Positions 1-5,285 of a stretch of DNA of 5,285 nt are shown here, one piece after another. The notes under the pieces are model-generated. The model was not told the origin of the DNA, ran no database searches, and worked only from the letters and a program-made list of their open reading frames with translations. The stretch spans positions 1 to 5,285 of the forward strand of contig JBILMZ010000232.1 in assembly GCA_044375275.1 (NCBI GenBank), read 5' to 3'. The stretch comes from SZUA-430 sp044375275 (lineage in GTDB: Bacteria; Pseudomonadota; Alphaproteobacteria; Micropepsales; Micropepsaceae). A program made the position numbers and the translations under genes. The stretch's first letter is position 1. Each line of letters starts with the position of its first letter.

Positions 1-431
1 TGCTTGAGCGCTGCGCTGACGCGGACATTGTCTTCAACGAGAATACGGGAAACAAGAATCCAGGTTCGCGCCTGACGGCAAACCTCATGCTGGCGCATCC
101 GACGCGGGAAGCGGGTGTGATGCTGCGCTTTCTCAGGGCCTATCTGACCAAGGCTCTCGGTGGGGCGGAGGTGTCACGCTGGATCGACCAGTTTGCGCTG
201 ACCATGGCGCGCCATCATGTGCAGCTTCATGCGCCCGGTGCAAACCTGCAGTACTTCGACACGAACAGTGACATCAACAACGTGATGTATCGTTCGTTCG
301 AGAAGAACCCGTTCAGGTTCCTCTCACTGTATCACGGGTTTGATACCTCGACGCTCGACAGTGACGAAGCGGAAACTCCTGTCGAGGTTGCTGCGGCGCC
401 GGTCAAAGCCAGGCGCCGGAAATCACGCTAG
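1..431 (+). CDS. C-terminal part of an unrecognised protein, 5' end outside the window
   Basis: The reading frame is open from base 3 to the TAG at 429-431 and gives 142 residues with no start needed inside the window, so this is the 3' end of a longer gene. An internal ATG at 87 lies in continuous coding sequence and is unlikely to be the true start. I do not recognise the family firmly. Visible features are FNENTG near the left edge, SRLTANLMLAHPT, WIDQFAL, and a conserved-looking stretch FDTNSDINNVMY. The tail is low in complexity and ends in the basic stretch KARRRKSR. The 'DQ.AL' pattern after an arginine- and asparagine-rich segment loosely recalls the end of GT-A-type nucleotide-sugar transferase domains, but this is only a weak resemblance. 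There is no signal peptide or membrane segment in the visible part. The stop overlaps that of the convergent gene on the other strand. Confidence 0.8.
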   Translation, partial: LERCADADIVFNENTGNKNPGSRLTANLMLAHPTREAGVMLRFLRAYLTKALGGAEVSRWIDQFALTMARHHVQLHAPGANLQYFDTNSDINNVMYRSFEKNPFRFLSLYHGFDTSTLDSDEAETPVEVAAAPVKARRRKSR

Positions 432-727
432 CCCCACTTCTGGACGGCTGCGGCTGCGGCTTTCACGGCATCGCCGGGGCCGCGAATGGTCGCGTTGTGA
501 AGTACTGCGAAATATCGTGGCTTCGTTCCACCGTTGATCGGTGACGACCAGGCATAAGCGCGCGTCGACTGCGGATTGTCCTTGAGATCGAACACGTGCA
601 CGATCCCGTCCCACGAGCCTGCGGGCGTGGCGGGCTTGTGCACGCGTACGGACCGGAGAAAGGAGCCGGTGCCGCCATGCTGCAATTCAATAACGCGCTT
701 GAGTACTTCCACGTCGACTGCTTCCAC
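428..727 (-). CDS. Small conserved hypothetical protein (99 aa), GTG start
   Basis: This small soluble protein of 99 residues has no signal peptide or transmembrane segment. The start is well fixed: a GTG at 727-725 is preceded by AAGG (positions 737-740) at 9-nt spacing, and an in-frame TAG at 736-734 lies just upstream, so no longer N-terminus is possible. The central block (SFLRSVRVHKP, then GIVHVFDLKDNP, RAYAWSS, RYFAVLHNATI and DAVKAAAAAV) resembles a family of short uncharacterised proteins, common as I recall in rhizobia-like alphaproteobacteria, that carry a 'VFDL..P.A.RAYAWS' core. No function is known to me for these and no catalytic motif stands out. The gene lies 164 bases downstream of the HAD gene on the same strand, so it may be read through from that unit or have its own promoter. 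Its stop is shared in the CTAG overlap with the convergent gene. Confidence 0.75.
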   Translation of the reverse strand: MEAVDVEVLKRVIELQHGGTGSFLRSVRVHKPATPAGSWDGIVHVFDLKDNPQSTRAYAWSSPINGGTKPRYFAVLHNATIRGPGDAVKAAAAAVQKWG

Positions 728-736
728 GAAACGCTA

Positions 737-740
737 CCTT
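737..740 (-). promoter_or_regulatory. Ribosome binding site deciding the GTG start at 727
   Basis: On the minus strand AAGG lies nine bases before the GTG at 727-725. Together with the in-frame TAG at 736-734 it supports this unusual start codon for the small hypothetical gene. Confidence 0.55.
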
Positions 741-891
741 GTTCTAAGGCCGTGTGCGGCACCGATCCCGCATCGGCCTGTCTGACCGGCACCAAGCGGC
801 ACTCGCGTTACTTCTCGCTTGCAGTAAGCACGATCGGTTGCATAGAAAGCGTGAAGTTCGGGCAGTCAGTGCAAACAGGGTAAAGGATGTC

Positions 892-1614
892 TTAATCGCT
901 CCCGCTTGCGTGTGTTGCGGCGAGGTCTCCGAGCGTGCGGAAGCTGAAATCCAGGGTTGGCATCTTTCTGATTGCCCGGGTGGCTCCCGATCCCGTGGAA
1001 GTGTCGCCCCGGCGGTTGATCCAGCATCTGCTTATGCCGAGCGCTTCGGCCGGTTCGATGTCGTGGAACAGGCTTTGTGCCACGTGCAGGAGGTCCGCTG
1101 GGGCGTTGCCGAGGGCGCGGACTTGTTCGAGAAGGTAAGCGAAGTTTCGGTGGTCGGGCTTGTAACTGCCTATGTCCTCGGCTGTGCAGATCGCGTCAAA
1201 CTCCACGCCGAGTTGAGTGTTGGTGTGCGTGAAGCTCTGGCGGTCGACGTTCGACAGGATGACGAGCCTGAAGTGCTGCTTCAGGTAGTTGAGTGCGTCG
1301 GGCGTATCAGCGAAGGCGGGCCACTTGCCAATGGACTCTCCAAACTGTCTGTCCAGGTCTGGCGATGATGGGAGATGCCACAGGTGGGCGAGTTCTCCGT
1401 GTACCCTTTCGAGGATCTCCCGATAGAGCAGATGAGGCATCGCATGCTCGACTTCGGGTTCGACCTTGCCGAATGCAGCCAGCGCCTCCTCGCGCGTTAT
1501 GCGCTGAGGATTGTCCGAGAGAAGAGGCTGGAGGGCCGTCCAGATGCCTGTTTCCCAATCGATGAGCGTGCCGTAGCAATCGAACGAGAGCACGCGGAAG
1601 TCCTGGAGTTTCAT
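892..1614 (-). CDS. HAD-superfamily hydrolase, haloacid dehalogenase type II-like
   Basis: The 240-residue protein carries the four HAD motifs in order. Motif I is SFDCYGTLIDWE with nucleophile Asp12; a tyrosine stands at +2 where HAD phosphatases have a second Asp. Motif II is LVILSNVD with Ser121 and Asn122, motif III is YKPDHRNF with Lys152, and motif IV is VAQSLFHDI with Asp185. The length and the DxYGT form place it with L-2-haloacid dehalogenase-like (type II) HAD proteins, predicted to be cytosolic and to form an aspartyl-ester intermediate. Compared with the Pseudomonas L-DEX enzyme (Ser175, Asn177 and Asp180 in motif IV, from memory), the aligned positions here are Gln180, Leu182 and Asp185, so dehalogenation is doubtful and the substrate is open. 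The ATG at 1614 lies one base after the stop of the upstream crotonase gene (TAG-C-ATG), with no strong Shine-Dalgarno, which points to translational coupling. Confidence 0.9.
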   Translation of the reverse strand: MKLQDFRVLSFDCYGTLIDWETGIWTALQPLLSDNPQRITREEALAAFGKVEPEVEHAMPHLLYREILERVHGELAHLWHLPSSPDLDRQFGESIGKWPAFADTPDALNYLKQHFRLVILSNVDRQSFTHTNTQLGVEFDAICTAEDIGSYKPDHRNFAYLLEQVRALGNAPADLLHVAQSLFHDIEPAEALGISRCWINRRGDTSTGSGATRAIRKMPTLDFSFRTLGDLAATHASGSD

Positions 1615-1615
1615 G

Positions 1616-2407
1616 CTACCGGCCCGTGTAGCTTGGCTTGCGCTTCTGGAAGAACGCTGACACGGCTTCCTTCATGTCTTCGCTGTGGGCCGCGAGCAGC
1701 CACTGGTCGGCATCCATGTGCATGATCGCGTTGTCGAGCGCGGCCGTGTACTTGTTGATCGAGCGCTTGATCATCTGGACGGCGATCGGGGGGAGGGAGG
1801 CGTATTCCTCGGCCCAGGCTCGCGCGGTTTCGTCCAGATTGGCCACCGGCACGACTTCATCGACAAAGCCCCACTCGAGAAGTGTTGGAGCCTCGAACAG
1901 TTTTCCGGACATGATCATGCGCTTGGCGCGCGCCGGTCCGATGAGGTTCACGCAGACAGGCACCGCGTTCCACATCAGGTTGATGCCCATCTTCACTTCG
2001 CCGTAGCCTGCGCGTGTCGTGTCTGCGGCGATGCGGAAGTCGCAGGCTGTCGGGATGCAGGCGCCGCCGCCCGTTGACACGCCCTTGATGGCGCAGATGG
2101 TGGGCTGGTGGATTTCCTGCAGTGCGCGCATCATCAAGCCGCCCTGTTCAAGGCCGCGCCTTCGCATCAGCATGGATTGCGGATCGCCCTGGAAGCGCGG
2201 CTGGCTGAGGTCGGCACCCACTGAAAAGTCATTGCCTTCCGCGCGTATGATGATGGCCCGTGTCTGCTCGTCGTGGGAGAATGAGCGGGCCACACGCTCG
2301 ATTTCCTCCATCATCTCGTTGGTGATGGCGTTGCGCCGTTCCGGGCGATCGATCGTGAGCGTGGCGATGGCGCCGTCACGCTGCAGGCGGATGAATTTTT
2401 CGGACAT
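1616..2407 (-). CDS. Enoyl-CoA hydratase/isomerase (crotonase) family protein
   Basis: This 263-residue cytosolic protein has a single crotonase fold and normal family length. Typical marks are the N-terminal strand TLTIDRPERRNAIT (16-29), the first oxyanion-hole region GNDFSVGADL (58-67), the second at KGVSTGGGA (108-116), and a C-terminal helical end with SEDMKEAVSAFFQKRKP. Members act on acyl-CoA thioesters, as hydratases, isomerases, hydrolases or lyases. Against rat mitochondrial enoyl-CoA hydratase, the position of Glu144 is Cys117 here, while that of Glu164 appears kept as Glu137 in GYGEVKMGI. The usual PGAGG loop that follows is replaced by LMWNAVP. Standard two-glutamate hydration is therefore questionable and no specific reaction is assigned. 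The ATG has GGGAG five bases upstream. The gene is first in a two-gene unit with the HAD hydrolase. Confidence 0.92.
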   Translation of the reverse strand: MSEKFIRLQRDGAIATLTIDRPERRNAITNEMMEEIERVARSFSHDEQTRAIIIRAEGNDFSVGADLSQPRFQGDPQSMLMRRRGLEQGGLMMRALQEIHQPTICAIKGVSTGGGACIPTACDFRIAADTTRAGYGEVKMGINLMWNAVPVCVNLIGPARAKRMIMSGKLFEAPTLLEWGFVDEVVPVANLDETARAWAEEYASLPPIAVQMIKRSINKYTAALDNAIMHMDADQWLLAAHSEDMKEAVSAFFQKRKPSYTGR

Positions 2408-2412
2408 TGGGG

Positions 2413-2417
2413 CTCCC
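2413..2417 (-). promoter_or_regulatory. Ribosome binding site of the crotonase gene
   Basis: GGGAG on the minus strand lies five bases before the ATG at 2407, which supports that start codon. Confidence 0.6.
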
Positions 2418-2426
2418 GGGACTCGT

Positions 2427-2442
2427 CGTGAAGTTCGTCACG
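2427..2442. promoter_or_regulatory. CRP/FNR-like inverted repeat CGTGA-N6-TCACG
   Basis: CGTGA (2427-2431) and TCACG (2438-2442) are perfect inverted half-sites separated by six bases. The GTGA-N6-TCAC core equals the core of the classical CRP site. The repeat lies 20-35 bases upstream of the crotonase start codon in a short intergenic space, where a bound regulator would affect the crotonase/HAD transcript. Recognition by a CRP/FNR-family protein is an inference, and no clear promoter hexamers can be assigned next to it. Confidence 0.35.
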
Positions 2443-2481
2443 TGTGAGCTAACAGGGTGAGCCCGGATCAGGCAAGGCATG

Positions 2482-2510
2482 CCGGGGAACCCATCGAGAG
2501 GGTTCCCCGG
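2482..2510 (-). terminator. Hairpin after the peptidase gene, probable terminator
   Basis: CCGGGGAACCC (2482-2492) and GGGTTCCCCGG (2500-2510) form a perfect 11-bp stem with a 7-base loop. It begins 11 bases after the stop codon of the M3 peptidase gene. No run of T follows the stem on either strand, so it is not a textbook intrinsic terminator; it could also protect the 3' end or reduce read-through into the crotonase gene. Confidence 0.55.
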
Positions 2511-2521
2511 TGCATTCGCGT

Positions 2522-4663
2522 CTAGCTGACCGGAAAGCCGCGGTCGCGCATAAGGGCGTTCGTGTCCACATTGCGCCCACGGAAGCGGCGGAAAGCCTCG
2601 TCCGGCGGAATGGAATTGCCGACGCTCATGATTGACGTCTCGAGCAGCTTGCAGGCGTCCTTGTTGTAAAGGCCACCCTTTTCCTGGAAGCCCTCGTACA
2701 CGTCTGCGGTCATCGTGTCGGCCCACATGTAGACGTAGTAGCCTGCCGAGTAGCCGTCACCGGAGAAGATGTGTCCGAATGCCGTCGGGCGGTGGCGCAG
2801 GACCACTTCCTTCGGGCAGCCGATTTCTTCCATGGCGGCCTTTTCGAACTCGACAGCGTCGATGTCCTTGTCCGGCGTCGCTGCGAGATGGATCTTCATG
2901 TCGTAGATGGCAGACGCCAGGTACTCGACCGTCGAGAAGCCCTGGTTGAAGTTCTTTGCCTTCAGGACCTTGTCCACCAGTTCCTTCGGGATCGGCTTGC
3001 CGGTCTGGTAGTGCAGGGCGAACTGGTTCAGCATTTCAGGTGTCGAGAACCAGTATTCGAAGACCTGGCTCGGGAACTCGACGAAGTCGCGCTTGACGCT
3101 CGTGCCGGCCAGCGTCGGATAGTTCACGTTGGACAGGAGGCCATGCAGGGCGTGTCCGAATTCGTGGAACATGGTCGTTGCGTCGTCCCATGAAATGAGG
3201 ACGGGTTCGCCGGGCTTTGCCTTGATGAAATTCGAATTGTTGGAGACGATTGGCGTGATTTCACCCTTGAAGCGCTCTTGCGTGCGATACTCGGTCATCC
3301 AGGCGCCCGAGCTCTTGCCGGCGCGTGCGAACGGATCGAAGTACCAAAGGCCCATGCGCTTGCCGCCACGACGGACCTCGTACACGGACATGTCCGGGTG
3401 GAACACCGGGACGCCGGACAGCTTGACCATTTCCAGTCCGAAGACCTGATTTGTGGCCCAAAACATGCCGGCCAGGATCTTGTCGAGCTGCAGGTACTGC
3501 TTCACCTCGTTCTGGTCGATGGCGTATTTCGCTATGCGAACTTTCTCGGCGTAGTACCGGTAGTCCCAGGGCTCGATCCTGATCTTTGCGCCTTCCTTGT
3601 CGGCGATCGCCTGCATGTCCGCGACTTCTTCCTTCACGCGGGCGACAGCGGCCTTCCACATCTTCAACATGAGGTTCATGGCGTTGTCAGGATGCTTGGC
3701 CATGTTGTTGTCCAGCATCCGGTGCGCATGGGACTCGAAGCCCATGAGCTTTGCCCTTTCCGAGCGCAGCTTCAGGATTTCGGCAATGATCTTGCGGTTG
3801 TTGTGCTCCCCGGGCATGTCACCGCGGTTCACCCACATGCGCCATCCCTTTTCACGCAGGTCGCGGCGGTCGGAGTAGGTGAGGAACGGTTCCATGGAAG
3901 AGCGAGTGTTTGAGAACACCCACTTGCCCGCCTGCTTGCGCTCGGCTGAAGCTTGCGCGGCGGCGTCTTTCAGCGGCTGCGGGAGGCCGACGAGGTCAGC
4001 TTCGCTGTCGATGACCAGCGTGTAGTTCTCTTCGTCATGCAACTGGTTCTGGCCAAACTTCGTGTAGAGCGAGGCCAACTTGCCGTTGATTTCCTTCAGG
4101 CGGGCCTTCTGTTCCTTGCCCAGGGCGGCGCCCTGGCGCGCGAAGCGCTCGTAGTGCACTTCAGTCAGACGCAACTGCTCGGGGTTCAGTCCGGCGCTGG
4201 CGCGATCGTCGTAGACTGCCTTGATGCGCTGGAACAGGGCGTCGTTCTGCGTGACTTCGTCATTGAACGCAGAGAGGATCGGAGACATGTCCTCTTCGAT
4301 CTTCTGCATTTCCTTGTCATTCAGGTTCGACGTGTAGACGCCGAAGAAGTTGCCGACGCGACCCAGTTCACGGCCGCCGTCCTCGTAGGCGAGGATCGTG
4401 TTTTCGAAGGATGGGGCAGCCTTGGACTTTGTCAGGGTGTCGATTTCGGCGCGGGCAAGGTCCATGCCCTTCATCAGGGCTTGCTTGAAGTCCGCCTTGC
4501 GCAGCTTGTCAAAGCGCGGGATGCCGCCATAGGGACCAACCCAGGGGTCCAGCATGGGGCCGAGGGCGGCGGTCTTGGCTTCAGCGTTCATCGAGATGCC
4601 TGTTGTGGTCATGGAGAGCGCGGCCGTTGCGGCGGCGCTTTGGAGGAATGATCGTCTTTTCAT
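2522..4663 (-). CDS. dcp: Tat-exported M3 family peptidase, peptidyl-dipeptidase Dcp type
   Basis: This 713-residue zinc metallopeptidase belongs to family M3 (thimet oligopeptidase/Dcp group). The N-terminus KRRSFLQ followed by an alanine-rich stretch and AEA before Lys30 is a twin-arginine signal peptide, so export to the periplasm with cleavage near residue 29 is predicted. Zinc ligands are His500 and His504 in HEFGH, with Glu529 in RDFVEFPSQ 25 residues after His504. That form matches Dcp rather than oligopeptidase A, from memory of both families. The substrate-binding segment HIFSGDGYSAGYY begins at His631, with Tyr638, Tyr642 and Tyr643. Dcp enzymes remove C-terminal dipeptides from short peptides, so a role in periplasmic peptide breakdown is likely. 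I chose the ATG at 4663 because it starts the signal peptide, has AGGGGA upstream, and lies downstream of a good promoter. The frame stays open upstream to 4876, but that extension has no family likeness and would cover the promoter. It appears monocistronic. Confidence 0.95.
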   Translation of the reverse strand: MKRRSFLQSAAATAALSMTTTGISMNAEAKTAALGPMLDPWVGPYGGIPRFDKLRKADFKQALMKGMDLARAEIDTLTKSKAAPSFENTILAYEDGGRELGRVGNFFGVYTSNLNDKEMQKIEEDMSPILSAFNDEVTQNDALFQRIKAVYDDRASAGLNPEQLRLTEVHYERFARQGAALGKEQKARLKEINGKLASLYTKFGQNQLHDEENYTLVIDSEADLVGLPQPLKDAAAQASAERKQAGKWVFSNTRSSMEPFLTYSDRRDLREKGWRMWVNRGDMPGEHNNRKIIAEILKLRSERAKLMGFESHAHRMLDNNMAKHPDNAMNLMLKMWKAAVARVKEEVADMQAIADKEGAKIRIEPWDYRYYAEKVRIAKYAIDQNEVKQYLQLDKILAGMFWATNQVFGLEMVKLSGVPVFHPDMSVYEVRRGGKRMGLWYFDPFARAGKSSGAWMTEYRTQERFKGEITPIVSNNSNFIKAKPGEPVLISWDDATTMFHEFGHALHGLLSNVNYPTLAGTSVKRDFVEFPSQVFEYWFSTPEMLNQFALHYQTGKPIPKELVDKVLKAKNFNQGFSTVEYLASAIYDMKIHLAATPDKDIDAVEFEKAAMEEIGCPKEVVLRHRPTAFGHIFSGDGYSAGYYVYMWADTMTADVYEGFQEKGGLYNKDACKLLETSIMSVGNSIPPDEAFRRFRGRNVDTNALMRDRGFPVS

Positions 4664-4673
4664 CAGGAAGTGT

Positions 4674-4679
4674 TCCCCT
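4674..4679 (-). promoter_or_regulatory. Ribosome binding site of the M3 peptidase gene
   Basis: AGGGGA on the minus strand lies ten bases before the ATG at 4663. It supports the start that gives an intact twin-arginine signal peptide rather than the longer open frame. Confidence 0.55.
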
Positions 4680-4685
4680 ATCGGT

Positions 4686-4703
4686 GCCCGGCCCAAACCG
4701 GAC
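4686..4703 (-). other. Small hairpin in the peptidase mRNA leader
   Basis: In the predicted leader GTCCGG and CCGGGC can form a 6-bp stem (one G-U pair) around a 6-base loop. It ends six bases upstream of the ribosome binding site. It is short and could be chance in GC-rich DNA. Confidence 0.25.
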
Positions 4704-4712
4704 TTTCGGTGT

Positions 4713-4743
4713 ATTGTAGCGAACTTAGGGGGCTTTCTGCCAA
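4713..4743 (-). promoter_or_regulatory. Probable sigma-70-type promoter of the peptidase gene
   Basis: On the minus strand TTGGCA (4738-4743) and TACAAT (4713-4718) resemble -35 and -10 hexamers, with a 19-base spacer that is longer than the usual 17. The -10 differs from TATAAT at one base. Transcription would start near 4706 and give a leader of about 43 bases before the ATG at 4663. Confidence 0.45.
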
Positions 4744-4794
4744 GGGTCATGTCACGGGCGTGTGAATAGATGCCCCTTTGCCCCCTTTTTCGGC

Positions 4795-4822
4795 TTGAAC
4801 AAGTGGCAGCGATGCGTAGTTT
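4795..4822 (+). promoter_or_regulatory. Possible promoter of the SET-domain gene
   Basis: TTGAAC (4795-4800) and TAGTTT (4817-4822) are separated by 16 bases and could serve as -35 and -10 hexamers for the rightward gene. The -10 is a poor match. If used, the transcript would begin near 4829, which would rule out the GTG at 4762 as the start codon. Confidence 0.3.
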
Positions 4823-4845
4823 CCCTCGGCAAATCAGCCGATTTG

Positions 4846-5265
4846 ATGCGAGGTTTCGTGCGACAATTGTATTCATCCGTCGAGGTGCGCGTTGTACCGG
4901 GTAAGGGACGTTGCGTGTTTGCCACCCGGGACATACCGGAAGGGGAACTCCTGTTCGCGGACCACATCGTTGTTGTGCCGGGCGATCAGTCCGATTTCAC
5001 GGACCAGACCACTGTTGGCCGCTACGTGTTCCAGTGGAACGAAGACGACGACCTGTGTGTCGTGCTGGGATACGGCAGCCTGATCAACCACGGTCTGCCC
5101 GAGAATGTCTCCCTTGTTTCAAACTACAAGGACCAGACCATGGAGTTCTATGCGTACGGCAACATCAAGGCCGGCGACGAGCTCTGCTATGATTACGGTC
5201 ATGACGCGGATGAACTGGTCACGTATTATGGCCTTCCCAGAGACGCGGCCGAAGCCGGTCGCTAG
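4846..5265 (+). CDS. Small SET-domain protein, candidate protein-lysine methyltransferase
   Basis: With the ATG at 4846 this is a 139-residue single-domain protein. SET marks are PGKGRCVFATRDIPEGELL (18-36) at the N-terminal end, GSLINHGLPENV (77-88) in the place of the usual NHxxxPN motif, and IKAGDELCYDYG (107-118) corresponding to GEELTYDYG with the active-site tyrosine region. SET proteins transfer a methyl group from S-adenosylmethionine to lysine, and the pseudoknot of the two C-terminal motifs forms the cofactor site. No cysteine-rich pre- or post-SET region and no targeting domain is present, as is usual for small bacterial members. The start is uncertain. The frame is open from a GTG at 4762, but the added 28 residues look non-conserved. 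ATG 4846 lacks a good Shine-Dalgarno, and GTG 4858, with GAGG four bases upstream, is an alternative. The target protein is unknown. The gene is divergent from the peptidase. Confidence 0.85.
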   Translation: MRGFVRQLYSSVEVRVVPGKGRCVFATRDIPEGELLFADHIVVVPGDQSDFTDQTTVGRYVFQWNEDDDLCVVLGYGSLINHGLPENVSLVSNYKDQTMEFYAYGNIKAGDELCYDYGHDADELVTYYGLPRDAAEAGR

Positions 5266-5285
5266 TTTCGCCTCCTCCCGCTTGC

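Noticed and set aside
463..883. Alternative frames opposite or overlapping the 99-residue gene (463-795 minus, 596-883 plus)
   Set aside because: Their translations look non-protein-like, while the 99-residue frame has a conserved-looking core, a ribosome binding site and a fixed start.
754..1368. 204-residue open frame on the plus strand
   Set aside because: It lies mostly opposite the HAD gene, whose four motifs are intact, and its translation has no family features.
1685..2447. Plus-strand open frames opposite the crotonase (1685-2077, 2019-2447)
   Set aside because: They are shadows of a clear crotonase gene in GC-rich DNA.
2470..2475. TTGCCT on the minus strand as a -35 for the crotonase gene
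   Set aside because: The best partner about 18 bases downstream, TAGCTC, is a poor -10, so no promoter is called.
3278..4651. Long open frames on the plus strand opposite the peptidase (3278-3913 and 3953-4651)
   Set aside because: They are antisense shadows of a well-supported M3 gene, with no recognisable domain or ribosome binding site.
4664..4876. N-terminal extension of the peptidase to 4876 (71 extra residues)
   Set aside because: It would bury the twin-arginine signal inside the protein, overlaps the divergent SET gene and the predicted promoter, and does not resemble M3 sequences.
1..5285. Mobile element, CRISPR array, tRNA or defence system
   Set aside because: No terminal repeats, transposase, integrase, regularly spaced repeats, tRNA-like fold or known defence domain could be seen.

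Overview
The window is ordinary-looking, moderately GC-rich bacterial chromosome, probably from a Gram-negative proteobacterium and perhaps an alphaproteobacterium. That placement is an inference from gene content: a Tat-exported M3 metallopeptidase, an acyl-CoA-type crotonase paired with a HAD hydrolase, and a small conserved protein of a type I associate with rhizobia-like genomes. No rRNA, tRNA, insertion sequence, CRISPR array or phage gene is visible. Coding density is high and the genes are tightly packed.

Layout, left to right. Positions 1-431 (+) hold the 3' end of a gene of unrecognised function that enters from outside the window. Its stop codon overlaps the stop of a convergent small gene (428-727, -) across the four bases CTAG. 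Next come a HAD-superfamily hydrolase (892-1614, -) and an enoyl-CoA hydratase/isomerase-family protein (1616-2407, -). These two are separated by one base and are almost certainly co-transcribed, crotonase first. A short intergenic stretch (2408-2521) carries a perfect 11-bp hairpin just after the next gene and a GTGA-N6-TCAC inverted repeat just before the crotonase. The largest gene (2522-4663, -) encodes a twin-arginine-exported M3 peptidase of the peptidyl-dipeptidase Dcp type. A divergent intergenic region (4664-4845) with plausible promoters on both strands separates it from a small SET-domain protein (about 4846-5265, +).

Functional reading. The crotonase and HAD proteins form a two-gene unit whose substrate cannot be read from sequence. 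Both keep their fold signatures but have changes at positions used by the best-known family members, so names such as 'enoyl-CoA hydratase' or 'haloacid dehalogenase' should not be taken literally. The Dcp-like peptidase is predicted to trim peptides in the periplasm. The SET protein is a candidate protein-lysine methyltransferase. Nothing ties these units into one pathway. I see no convincing undescribed multi-gene system; the points most worth checking are the variant active sites, the CRP-like operator and the SET/peptidase divergent pair.
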